A DNA stretch of 64,000 bases from Hirudinaria manillensis (Eukaryota; Annelida; Clitellata; Hirudinida; Hirudinidae), in the NCBI GenBank assembly GCA_034509925.1, contig CM067526.1:7616744-7680743 (forward strand), in the 5' to 3' direction. Shown here one piece after another: positions 11,838 to 24,300 of this stretch (positions within the stretch are counted from its first letter, which is position 1; each line of letters begins with the position of its first letter). The notes beneath the pieces are model-generated. The model was not told the DNA's origin, ran no database searches, and was given only the letters and a program-made list of their open reading frames with translations. Made by a program: the position numbers and the translations under genes.

Positions 11838-13348
11838 CCTTAGTATTAAATATAATAAATCAAGTAACAATACGCAGTATGCAGGTAAACTTGTATTAAT
11901 CTTTGGCAATCCTGGCAGGTTTTAAGCTTTTAGGATTCATCTTTTATTTATTCATCATAAACCAGCACAATATGTAATTTTGTATATTTTACCTTATTTA
12001 TCTTTCCTTATCCTCGTCCATAAACGAATTCAGTTCAGTAAATGATGGTAATATTTATGAAGTTGTTATTTGTTTAATAGTTTGGTTTGTTAAATCATTT
12101 AACAATTCTCTGTGAATTCATTTATTATTATGAGTTTTGCCAAAGGGATCAAGTTCATCGTTTGAACTCAAGTTCTCATCGATTTTAAGGAGGACGCCTC
12201 TCGTTTAGTAATAATTTACGAATTAAAAGTTTGATTTAGAAGAGATTTTGACATAGTTTATTTATTTATTTATAATAATTATTTATAATAAAAATTTAAA
12301 CGGGTATCTTCGAATTTCATACCGATATGGACATGAGCGGCTTTAGAATGCTTTGGCATACTGAAAGCCACATACTGAAACGTCCTTTTTGCAGAATTTT
12401 CTGCCACTATCAACGGGTTAAATTTGGCCCCCTTTTAGTTTATAGAAATCATGAGGGGTGACGAGCCTCACCGGTATCCTTAAGTCTGTAAATAAATATA
12501 AATTCTACAAACTATCGTATAATAATTTAGATATCAATCTATTAACTTGATTTTAAAGCTTTAATATGTAATCACGACTAATTTGTCATAAATATTGAAC
12601 TCATTTGGTCTTGTTTGCTTCTTTAACGTATACAATGTCCAAATTTAAGACACATGTGATATACTTAGCCTCTTTTACCTGCTTCATTTGCCGCCCTTTT
12701 ATCATGTTCTTCAAAGTAGAGTTAATCCATTGATTTTAAGGTTCAAAAGTTTTAAATAGCAGATGTTATTTTGCCAAAGCAGATCATAAAGATAGGCATT
12801 TAAAAGTGGATAAAAAGTTATTTTAAAAGATAAAAGCATGTTAAAAGTGAAAGATGTTTAATTGGACCTCAACATTTACTAAGTTGGAATTGTAATTTTC
12901 ATTTTGAATTTAATTTGATCCTATCATAAACGTTTTTTTTTGTATTTCTTACAAGATAATAATAGCTAATGTTTACATAATTAAAATATATTTGACATTT
13001 CCTCAGGCAAGACAGAAAAAGACAAGCAGCAAGAAAATGATGAAAAATGAATCACAAATATAATACGTTAAATAAACAATCACCGACTTATTTTTGATTT
13101 TTTTCTGCATTTTGAAAGTGTTACCGTTTAAAGTCCTTTCCTAAATAAACACTTCAAATGTTAAATGTTTTTTTAATTTAGCTTTGCATTTTTATAAACC
13201 ACAGCTGCCAATAGTACAAGTTTCGACTTTATACATCATGAAAGGCATCTGAGGTGATTTATCAAAATTCAAAATAAGCAAAATAACCTTTGGCCTTATT
13301 TTAAAAAATGAAATATTTTCCAATATTCCCTCAAAGCCTACGAGATCA
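10484..13348. other. Divergent intergenic region between P450 B and P450 C
   Basis: About 2.9 kb of very AT-rich sequence separating the divergent P450 genes. It contains an (ATT)n microsatellite at 11770-11837 and scattered short TTTAT runs. No P450 exon fragments or other coding sequence could be recognised. The open frame across the microsatellite is only a poly-isoleucine artefact. Confidence 0.5.
11770..11837. repeat. (ATT)n microsatellite
   Basis: About 22 tandem trinucleotides with one interruption (ATC). It lies in the spacer between divergent P450 genes. Confidence 0.9.
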
Positions 13349-13355
13349 TATATAA
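13349..13355 (+). promoter_or_regulatory. TATA box of P450 C
   Basis: TATATAA, 51-57 nt before the ATG at 13406. This is the best TATA match of the three P450 genes. Confidence 0.55.
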
Positions 13356-13405
13356 GCAGCTTCTGTAAATATGGGCAAAATACTGGTTTCACACGTCAAG
13401 CTAAG

Positions 13406-16400
13406 ATGGCACTGGGATCTATATTTAACTATTTCCTTTTATTTATGACCACGTCAGTATTTTATTTAGTTTTTCTGATTGCTAGATTATTTTGGCATTT
13501 GCACAAAGTAAAGAAAGCTGTGGATCAGTTTCCTATGGATTCCAAACATTGGTTCTGGGGGCATCTTGATAGGGTATCACTTTTGATTCGATCTTTTAAA
13601 TTTTGCAATCCATTTTGTTTTTGTAAATAGGATTCCATCTTGTTGTTGTTTCATTTGTCGCACGATCTTACCAGCTTTCAGATCCAGGAGAAGGTGGATT
13701 ATCTTATTACAAGCACATGGTCGAACATTATCCTAAAGCCTGTGGTCTCTATATGGGAAACTTCATTAGGCCCTACGTCGTTGTACATCACCCTGAAACA
13801 GTCAGAGCAGTCCTAACAACAATAGGTAATATTGATATTCAATATTCATTATAAACAGCACACTTCTAGTTTGTGAAGCGGGTGGCAAACTAGCGGAAGC
13901 GATCGAATTTATTTGTTTTCTTTAAAAAGGCAAGAAACCAGTGCTATTCGGAATTTACAAGTACGGAAAAGATTGGTTGGGTGAAGGGCTGATTATGAGC
14001 CATGGCCAAAAGTGGTTCAGGAACAGGAGACTCTTGACTACGCCGTTTTACTTTGAAAACCTCAAATATTACAACGGAGTAAACAACGATGCAACCGATT
14101 TATATTTGGTAAATTATCACTTTCTGGAAGCGAAAATATTTTTGACCCGCCTGTTGTATAAAAATAAACAAATAGCAATCTATTGAACAAATAAGTTAAA
14201 TTAATCTATTAAATAAAAATCATTTTTCCATTGGCTCAAAAAATTTATTAAATTAAAATACACAAATGTTTGCTACTCAGAATAACCTCGCGGTTTATGC
14301 CAAAAGCGGAGAAACCTTCGAAGTATACAGACTGTCGTCAATGCTAACTCTTGACATAATATTGAGATGCATGTTTTCCTATGACAGTGGAGTCCAACTT
14401 CAAGGGTACCCTATTGTATAGATTATTGGATTAGTTATTTTTATTTATTTAAGTATTATTTATTTATTTATTTCAAATTATACATTCTGTGATTTTATTC
14501 TACGCACTCATGGCATTCGCCTGGATTTTATTGATGCACTTGTTTCAAGAATATAATAAATAATTTCAGAGAAGATAATTTCTATCTGAAAGCTGTGGAA
14601 GAAATAACCAGGCTCTGGGTGAAGCGTTACTAGTGAGACGACTGTGAAATATTTATCAATAATAATCACTTTACAAGTTGCTAAAACATCGTAAATTTGT
14701 AAAATTGAGAATTTCTAATCCATTGTGTTTACTTTCCTAGTGAGCCTCTGAAACATTATGATTTCATCCATCGTCTTACCAGTGATGGAAGAGCATTTAA
14801 AAGAAACCTTGAAGTGGTTAATGGCTTATCCGGTAAATTAATCAAAGAAAGGAAACTGGCTATAGAGGTCTACAATTTATTATAATGATTTACAATAATA
14901 ATTAAATTATGGAATCGTTTTATTCAAATTCTCTTCAGTTTGTATTTAAGTTTTTCCTATTCCCACATTTATAATTTTAAATTACAGAACAATCCGTCGG
15001 ATGAGACGCTAAAACCGGACTTCTTGGATATTCTTTTAAAGTCAAAAGACGAGGATGGTAACGGTTTATCAGATCAGGAGATCAAGGATGAAGTCAATAC
15101 TTTCATATTTGGAGGTACCCATTACTACTGCCAATGTTCCAAATACATGTTCTATCAAATAATAAGTCAAGTAATAGATTTAGTGACACAACAAACTGAA
15201 CTTCTGCTGTCAGGGCAGAAGTAATTCAGCGAATTTCTGATTCCAAAGTTTTTTGTCCTAATCCATGTTGAAGAAATTCCTCGAATACAGTTTTTTTTAC
15301 ATATAATAAATGCTAATTTGTACAGTTATAAGAAGTGAGAAAGATGAACTCTACTTGTTAGATAGAGCTTGAAAGTGCTAAGTTTGCACCCATTTCTGAA
15401 TTTCAATTTTGATTCAATCGTATTATTTAACAATTTTCTCATAGCTATAAAATTTATCATCATACACTTGAAAATGAATCTAATCTTTAAGTCATGAATA
15501 TTCAATTCATCTTTGCTGGCTGTCTCTTTGCATAATGCGTGGACCCAAGATGTTTCGTATTTTCAGGTCACGACACAACAGCAAGTACGATCGCCTGGAC
15601 CTTGTATTCCTTGGCAGAAAATCCTGAATGGCAAAAAAAATGTCAGGACGAAGTCGATCAAATGTTCAAGGACAGAGGAGACCAATGCGTTACATGGTTT
15701 GACATTGTTTAGCTGAGGCTGAAGCGACTGTTAAGTGTTTTTAGATTATCCTATTTAATTACTTTTAAAAAGTAATGTAGAATTTAAATCATTTATTAAT
15801 TAGTAAATAATTAATCAAAACGTTTTAAAGTGTTTTGTGTTTACGTTGAGTACACTGAAAAGAACTCTCCATCATTTTTAAATTTTAGGTTTATATTTTG
15901 TTAAATGGATTTTGACGTAGGAGATTGAACTTTAACCTCATAAACATCTAAATGAACTTGGCGTTCTGATTTGAAAATCTTCTGTTTTTATGTTAATTTT
16001 TTAATCTTGCTATTTCATTTTGTTTATTATTTGAGAGCCGCTTGCCGAGGTCAATGCTCTCGTTTTGATGGGGCACTATCAAGAATTAAAATCCGAGTAA
16101 TTTCAATAACTTTCTAATACTTATTTATTATTGCTTATTGCTTTATGATTCCTAAGAAATGATTACGTAATAGGGACGACCTACACAACTTGACTCAGCT
16201 AACCAAATGCGTTAAAGAGACGATCAGACTACATGGAGTAGTTCCCTTCATCGAGAGAGAATTGGATCAAGATCTCGTTATTGATGGAAAGAAGGTGCCT
16301 AATGGAACTTCCATCATGCTTCTTCTCTACAATCTCCACCACAATCCTGCCATCTGGGACGACCCCTGGGTTTGTATTCGTATTTTTCCAACCTTTTAAA

Positions 16401-17519
16401 TACATTATATGCAGAAGCGTGTCGAGTTCCAAAAGGAAGATGGCAAATCTCTGAATTTTGACTCGTGGAGGAGGGAGTGGAAGCATATAGTGGTCCAATG
16501 TTGGAATATTTGTTCCCTTCTAAGGAGACAATTCGGAAGAACCACGAGAGAACGTTTCAGCCCAAACCTTCGCTCAGAAATTCCTTTTTTTAAGTCTTTT
16601 TGGATCCCTCGACATCATGCCAATGATATTTGAAGCAACCTGGTCCATCTATATTGAATTACTTTTAACCAGATTTATTAATATTTGCCTTTATTTTTTT
16701 ACAATATTCATCTTGAAAGGCAGCAACACCCTGCCCTCCATCCGCCTTGACACTCCCATGATTATGCGCCCGGATAAGATGTACGAAAGTCGTGTCATAA
16801 ATGTGATCCTTTTAAAAACATGCTATGTAAGAAGTGTCTTTGCGCGCATACTGACTCCCGCTAAAGATTATTTGGAAGGGATAGGATCATTTTCCAATAT
16901 CTCAATACCTACCTAACAAATCGCATTAATAATGTGCAATAACGAGTATTATTCAAAGGTAAAGTACAATCAGGTAAATAGTTATAATGGATTTAAAAAC
17001 AATTGCAGAAATTCGATCCCGAAAGATTCTCGGAAGAGAATATTAAAAAGATGGACCCATTTGCTTATCGACCATTTTCAGCAGGACCCAGGTATTGGCA
17101 TATAAATTGACAATAAGTCAAGTGAATATTTATGACGATAAATTTATATTAACATAAAGAAGTTGCATTGCACAAAATTTCGCCCTGGATGAAGTAAAAG
17201 TCGTATTGGCAAAGGTCTTGAAAAGGTTAAATATTTTAATTGTTGTGGCATTTATGTTAAATAATTATTTAATTCTGAAGGAAAAGCTCTCACTAAATGT
17301 AACTGTCAGTTTATCAGTAATATTTATTTAATGAATTTAATTAATTTTTATGAAGTAGCAACCAACTGTCATAATAATTAATTACAAAATTAGCCAAACC
17401 TAGCCTTTGTATTCTTTAGATTCACCTTCTTCAGGGAAGAAAGTCATGTACCGTCCAAAATAATGGTTATTGCCATGCGTTCCACGAATGGGGTAATGTT
17501 GAAAGTTTCTGAGAGATGA
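13406..17519 (+). CDS. Cytochrome P450, CYP4 family (paralog C), 12 exons, 504 aa
   Basis: ER-anchored CYP4-family monooxygenase on the strand opposite its two paralogs. Exons: 13406-13573, 13675-13825, 13930-14108, 14281-14405, 14570-14632, 14741-14867, 14988-15114, 15567-15696, 16174-16369, 17009-17091, 17160-17225, 17420-17519. Phases are identical to paralogs A and B. It has an N-terminal hydrophobic anchor, then KHWFWGHL, the CYP4 signature [16 protein letters not shown]-helix KETIR and a DPERF meander. The haem loop reads [14 protein letters not shown], with alanine where FxxGxRxCxG has its last glycine. It is more diverged from A and B than they are from each other, for example in exon 2. 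A possible poly(A) signal lies at 17856. The gene appears intact; its substrate is unknown. Confidence 0.9.
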
Positions 17520-19493
17520 AAACATTGTTGAACTGAAGACATTGAAAATCACACTGTTTCTCCATTACAATCTTCCTGTTTCAAGTACATGTGTTTTTGG
17601 CAAATGCTTCATACATTGTTGAAGACTAGTTGCATGTTTTTATTCCCTATGTGTGTATGTGCACAACTTCACTAGAACGATTTAATTAGCTTTAGACTTA
17701 CGTTCCTTGTATTTTGGGTGATGGACCACGAATCGCGCTAGAGAAATCAAACGAATCATACTCAATTCGTTCAGGAGAATATCATCATCGCTAATCCTGT
17801 CAAAAGATACCCGATTTCATTACCTCTGTTGCATTCGCTGGAATATTTCTAGTAAAATAAACATTGCTTTAGCCCTTCGTGCTCTAGCGATTGTCAGTCA
17901 AGTAATGGACAGTCCAAAGCACTGATATCCCACAGGTAAAGGTTAATGGTAATTATTGAGGTATTACACAGGTAATGGTTAGATTATGTCAAAGAATTTT
18001 AAGTTCGGCCACGTAACAGAGATCTGCACAGCCCGGCCAATGGGCTGGGTCAGGTCTTGATGGGCCAATCGGTTTCACCTAAATGAGCGAGCCGGGTCGG
18101 GCATGGGTGAAAATTCGGCCCGTACAGGTCTCTATCTCGTAAGCGGGTTGATGATCCTGAGATATATTCACTAAGAATTAATAAGGACCTTTTAAATGCT
18201 GAACGTTTATAGTGTGTACAGTAGAAACTGCAAATTTTTTTGTCCAAGCCCGGCCCGCTCTCAGATTTATCATAATCGTTCAGCCCGCTAGATGTGAAAG
18301 TTAAGTAAGAGCCGGCCCGGCCCGCCACCTGCCGCAAAGGTCTTGCTCCGCTACCGTTTTAAAAACCGGACCGCTCGAATTATGCATCCCATACGTGATC
18401 TTAATAATCACACAACACCATGTAAGTCTGATATGCAAAATCATGTTTAATAGATTTACGAATTTTTATTATTACAATAAAAAAATAACACCACATCCAT
18501 CGTTTTACAATTTTATCTAGTTTTCTGAATAACCATGGCATACCCTAATTGCTCAAATTCTCAATTATTTCGTCTCTATACTCACTTAACAAAATTCCAA
18601 TAGTTTTGAGAAGTAAAATTTGATTACGAATGAAATACCATGTTCAGAAACGTTTAAAAGATTAAGTATGGTATTTCTGTACAGGAAACAATACTTCATT
18701 ACATCGAACATGCAAACCCAAGTTTAAAACATAATGGCCCAGCAAAGCTCGCTTTGAAGCATTGAACGCCAGCCCGGGCCCTCCCACTCTGATTAGGTCG
18801 ACTAGTCTGGCCAGTCCTACCCACCCATTCGTCTGAGGTCTAGTAGCCCGGCAGGTGTCTAGTGTAGTTACTAGTGTAACCTTACTTATTTCTTCCAAAG
18901 GTTAAACTATCACCTTTGCTCAATCAAGCTTGGAAGAGACGAACGGAAGGGTTGAAATTCTCATCGCAGAAAATATCTAGCCCAGTGGTTGGCATGCATG
19001 CTGGTCTTTGTACTCAAGGCGATTTTCACTGGCACATGGAAGACAACCAAAACTCCACCAAACAATTAACAAAACTAAAAAATAGACCAAAACAGCTTAG
19101 TTAATACATCAGATCTATTTAGTGAAACTGAATTAGCAATTGGTTGAACGTAGTAATACAAGCTCCTTAGAACATTAGCAAAGAAGTTTGATTACTTAAT
19201 AACTAGGTATCTAAATTTGGTTGTCACACTGAATAATCTAAAAGCTAACTTTAATACTATCAAAAGGTAACTCGTGAATTATGTTGTGCAATTAGTGCCA
19301 CAAAACAGGGTAGACTCTCGCACAATGAAACGCAGAAGACAATAACAAAGTAGTTTCAAATTATTCACTGAGATAATCAGATTAACCCCACTAAATCTTA
19401 GATTCACCAGTGACACCGATAATGATAAGATTTACAATCACATTGAAAAAAATTATCCATTCAATAATTTTATTTTACGTAAGAAATCTAAGA
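17520..19493. other. Intergenic region with GGCCCG-rich repeat blocks
   Basis: No coding sequence could be recognised. The first 350 nt probably include the P450 C 3' UTR (AATAAA at 17856-17861). From 18006 to about 18870 the AT-rich background is broken by several GC-rich blocks (see the separate repeat entry). MRPL16 transcription ends near 19470. Confidence 0.5.
18006..18870. repeat. GGCCCG-rich repeat blocks, possible non-autonomous DNA transposon
   Basis: Clusters of the motif GCCCGGCC and variants occur at about 18028-18040, 18088-18120, 18246-18258, 18308-18328, 18770-18782 and 18844-18852, in both orientations, within otherwise AT-rich DNA. The block near 18030-18060 and the reverse complement of 18303-18345 look alike: both start AGAYCT and continue into GGCCGGGCC-type sequence. 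Subterminal motifs of this kind are seen in some hAT-type MITEs. Neither target-site duplication nor exact termini could be fixed by eye. Confidence 0.35.
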
Positions 19494-20458
19494 TCATCTA
19501 TATTTCCCAAACCATTTTTCATCATAAGGACTGATCCAGCCATGACATCCAAATAAATTGTTCTCAACGCAATCCTTAAATGAAAACGGATTCATGTTCG
19601 TTTCCTCCAAAATTTTCTGGTCTTCCATCTCTTTTTCCAACATTTCATGACTCACTACTTCTGCTTTAAAAGGCAACTTTTCAGCAACAGATCCTAGTAT
19701 TGAAGTAGCCTCGGTGAATCCAATTCTGCCTCCAAACTCAAGTATGATCCTACCGCTCCTAACAGGAGTAACAAAGTGGTCAATGTTTCCCTTACCACCA
19801 CCCATCCTATGACCTTGTCCTTTCTTTGTTATTGGCTTCCATGGTGGATCAACCCTCCACATGGCAAAACAACGACTTTCATCCAACTTTCTGTTAATGG
19901 AAAGTCTCATCATTTCAAAGTGACCAAATTTCAGTTGTCCTCCACCTAATGCCTTTAAATAAACAAACTCAAATGTCAAACTTGTATGGTTCATGAAAGA
20001 AGGCAATAGGGCTAACTCTGATTCCAAACTGTTTGTGCAATAAAAATGTATGGACTTCTTCAGGTCCTCTCATGTGAATCAACTGTTTGCTCATTTTTTC
20101 AAATTTAGAGTCTCTCAATGGTGGTGGGGTTTTTTCCATTAATGGGAGCTTCCTGGTCTCAGGAAATTCAATGTCTGTTAAAATAAAAATTCCCTGGTTT
20201 CACCATTTTTATGTTTTAAAATTGCAAAAGCAGATCAAGATTAAAAATTTACCGTCCAAAATTATGATTAATACACCATGAAAATGTACAGTGAAAAATT
20301 GGTTCTTTTGAAAACTGACCCTTGGGTACTTCCTCGGGTAATTGTAGATCACGTAAGACTGTTATTATCATGGTGTTGAGGGCCCTTGATCCCCCATTTT
20401 TCATCCAAAAACCTTTATAATTCAAATCACATCGTAACATGATTTTATTCCCCAACAC
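19494..20458 (-). CDS. MRPL16: Mitochondrial large-subunit ribosomal protein uL16m, 3 exons, 251 aa
   Basis: Structural protein of the mitochondrial large ribosomal subunit, near the central protuberance and A-site tRNA. Exons: 20458-20320, 20174-20017, 19952-19494. The uL16 core is clear: ALGGGQLKFGHFEMMRLSIN, then an FAMWRVDPPWKPITKKGQGHRMGGGKG-type region (split here as FAMWRVDPPWKP and GHRMGGGKGNIDHFVTPV) and RSGRIILEFGG. The human protein is also 251 aa. The N-terminal 40 residues are basic and suit a mitochondrial presequence, though the exact first methionine is uncertain (an in-frame ATG lies six codons later). Intron 2 is only 64 nt. A poly(A) signal AATAAA lies on the minus strand at 19474-19469. 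It diverges from the tweety gene across about 850 bp. Confidence 0.93.
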
Positions 20459-21312
20459 TGCTCATTTGCAAACCAATGCAAAAAAATCAAGAACAATAAT
20501 GTGCATAACACATTCATGTAAAGCCATAACAGTTATTAGGTTTATAAAACGGATTTATATTTTATAATAAAAAAATACTTGTTAATATAGTTCCAGAACA
20601 TTACCGAATCTCGTCAAACACCGGGCCGACATAACGTGAGCTTCTGTTCACTCGCAAAGCACCCTAATAAAGCGATGAGGATTTGAACAAAAAAAGTATA
20701 TATACTTGAAGTGAATTTGTCAAAAAATCGCAATAAGTTCAAAATTTATTTTGATATAATTTAATTTAATATTTAAAATTATATGTATTGTATGCAAAAA
20801 TCTTTAAAGAATTTCAGAATAAGTTGAGCCCATTTGGAAAGGTTTTAAACATAGAATTAAGGCATAAGCTGGCATAATACTTTTTGTAGACGACGTTGGA
20901 GTTGACAGTCGCTCAAAACTTAACAGAGTTGAAAATAAATAGCAGACATATGATTTTGTCACAAAGACGTATTTAAATAAGCTTTTTTAAATAGTTAATG
21001 TTAAAATATTTTGATGAAACAAGGTTTTTGATGTTGATTGTTATTAAGGAATCCTAGAAAGATTATGACAAATTTATTTCAATTTCTCCCATCTATTCTA
21101 TCTAAAATTATGTGCCATAGGTAATAAAGTCACATTGAGCTAATTAATAATATGCAATGCATGCAGCGGTTGTTTCTTTTTTTCTGTCAAGGCTGCCGAA
21201 TAGATTGGTGCTATGGATGGTTGTGACGTCCGGGATTGCAGCTTTAGGGATTCGGCATCTAATAAATTTTTCGACATCCTATTCATAAATTAGATATATA
21301 AATTTCTGAAAG
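20459..21312. other. Bidirectional intergenic region, MRPL16 / tweety
   Basis: About 850 bp of AT-rich sequence between the start codons of two divergent genes. It must contain both promoters and 5' UTRs. I could not point to a specific TATA box or binding site. Confidence 0.5.
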
Positions 21313-24300
21313 ATGTACGATGACGAAGATGAAGTATACATAGTTCCTCTAAGGGAATATGAGGTACCTTGGTGGGCGAGGTGGTTGCATGCTTTACCAC
21401 ATCTGGATCTCACTTTTGAGACTGTTAATTCCAGTTACAATCTCAATGATCCGAAATATAGGGAGGTATGTCGGTGTCTGATTCTTGTCTAATTTTGACA
21501 TCGCAGACTTTCTTCTACATGGAATTTATTAATTTTCTTAATTTCTTCATACAATCCATTAAAAGGGCAACAACTTTTACAATATTTTTTTCAGTCCCTG
21601 ATGTTTTGGGTGGCCATACCAATTCTTTGGCTTCTACTGACACTATTCCTATTCCTCGTCTACTTCTGCTATAGGTGTTGTCAACAAGATCCTGGTAAAA
21701 GAAGGAAATTGTCATGTCTGAAATGGACATTGTCTATATTAACTGTTTTGTCATGGTTGGTTATATTCGTTCAGTTTGGAAAAGATAAGATGTTTATGAA
21801 AATAATTACTATTTTGTTTGGGTATATTGCTGCCTCAAAAAGTTATTGATATGCCATGTTATTTTTATGGAAGAACGTTTTGTTCATGTGGGTATACTTT
21901 ATGATGCCAGAAATGGTAGTTTTTGACTGTTCAATTAATTGTGATTGTCATTGGTGGTTGACGTATTTATTATCAATCAAGAAGTTATTGTAGAGTTATT
22001 TTTGGATCATATCTAATAATATGATAATATAATAGTAATTACTATAATAGTAATAATAATAGTAATTAATAATGTACCATAAATGCTAGTATTACTGAAG
22101 TGGGAAGATTAGAACTTTTATTGTATTTTCTCACAATTTTAGATTTTTTGCAAATACTGATAAAAAAAAATTAAATCCTGTTTCTCTTGCCAGTGGTGTC
22201 ATTGGGCTTGGAATATATGGAAATGAAGATACGAACAAAGGAGTTAATAATGTTGTCATTGCAACTAGCGACATAATGTTCACAATAAATAAGATCAGAA
22301 TGCAGGCATGTTTTCCATTTTGTGACTTCTTTGGTCAAACCTACAGCTTATAAAAATTGATTGTGATCATAATAAATAAAAATAAAATAAATTAGCAATT
22401 TTATACAGAACTTTGTCAGTGGGAACCATTTCTAATGTCTTAGTTTTTAGCCTTGCTTTAAATTACTGTTGGATTAACTTTGTATTACTTATCATTTACC
22501 ATTATTAAAGTTACAGGAGTGAGTAGTTCATACATATGGGTAAGGCTTCTTAAGAATCACGAGTTATGAGTGAATTTTCCACCCATTCAGATTGCTCAGA
22601 TTCACAAGACAACCAACAGCACCATTTCAAAGGGTCTTGAGGAAATGACAAGTCTCTATAAAAGCTTCTCCTTGCACAGGACATCAAGGGATTTTCATGT
22701 TGCTGCTGAGAGAGCTCAACAATTTGCCAGGAGCATCCAATCTGGACTGATGGACATTCTCAGACGACTTCAGAATGTGGATTATGTGTCCTTTGTTTCC
22801 ATGGCTAAGAAATATGAAACTTATAGGTTGTGTTATTTATAGTTATTATTCATTCAAATGCCTGCAAATTTAATATAAACTTGCCTGATTGCTTTGCCAA
22901 TAGCTTGTTTGATTAATTGGTGCAGCAGATAATAATACATGTATTTAGGTAATGCTGCAGAAAATCAATGCTGTTCATAACATTTGCATAGCAGTGTTGT
23001 GAGGCAAGTTGAATTGGAGAACATGACACATAACGTTTTGTGGTTGTTCACGAGAATAGCACCTGCTGATGTCAGGTTTCAAGAAGCCACGATGATAATG
23101 ATTGTTGTACTGCGAATATAATATTTGTATTGGATGTATTAAAAATCCACATGCATATTATTATTTCTTGAAAAAAGAATTTGGAGTTGTTAAGATGAAC
23201 ATTGTTTATGTAAACAAATGCAATGTAACAATCGTTTAGGAGACTGGCCACTTGGGCTGCATTCTTTTGGCTCCTGGTTCTCTGCCTCATACTTCTTGCT
23301 GGCATAGGTCGAAACTCAAAGTGCACCCTTCTGATGTTAGTGAGTTGGTGATGAACAGGAGATTATTGGTTATACAGCTGATCAATACAATGCACCACAA
23401 GATAGGGTTGTTTTTTTTAAATGATGGGGCTATCTTGCTTAACTTGAAGAAGTTGTGATTACTCTCCAGTTTAAATTAAAATTTATGTTTAAATAATAAT
23501 AATAAGAGAAACATGAATAGAAAATATTGAATTTGTTTTATTTGCTTCAGGTTTTGTGCATTTGGAATATTCAGTCTGGTAATGAGTTGGTTATTTGCCG
23601 GAGTACATTTTGGGGTGGCTGTGGTGAGTGTCTCATTATTTTATTTTGTTTTGTTTTATTTGCTCCTCAATGCATTTTTATGTTTTTTTTATAATTTTCT
23701 TTAAAATTGCGGTGCTCTGAATGTTACAATCAAAGTTATAATAAATTACTATTATACTTATAATACCAGTCAATGTTACTTGTTAGGGCATGGGAGATTT
23801 CTGTTCTGATCCAAACCCAGTGATGGAAAGCTACATTTCAGATCATGTGGAAATGTGTTGGTTAAAACATATTATTTTTCATTTAACTGTTTAGAACGAT
23901 TCTGAAACTCGCTGAAATTGGCACTTGAATGTAATTGTATTTTAATGATACATTGACATTAAGTTGTAAATAACAACAAGTCTTTGTTGCATTATTGTTA
24001 TTAAATTAATTTTGAATTTTGATGAGCCATTGACTAAAACCATGTCAACTCCTGACTCATGTTACATTTCCTTATGATGTTTGTAGCTTTTATTTTTTTT
24101 TGTAGCTGTCATTCAGTACTATGTCAAATGTGACAGCACGGTCGCAGCAAATCCTTTCAATGACGTTAGTTAGAAACCATCGTGCTAATGCGAAACCATA
24201 AAAATTACACATATTTTATAAATTATCTAATGAGGATGTTAATCAGATCGGTTAGATACCCGAGTCACTGATCGATTTAATATTGATTTGTATCGATACT

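Noticed and set aside
11715-11909. 64-codon frame with poly-isoleucine
   Set aside because: Translation of an (ATT)n microsatellite.
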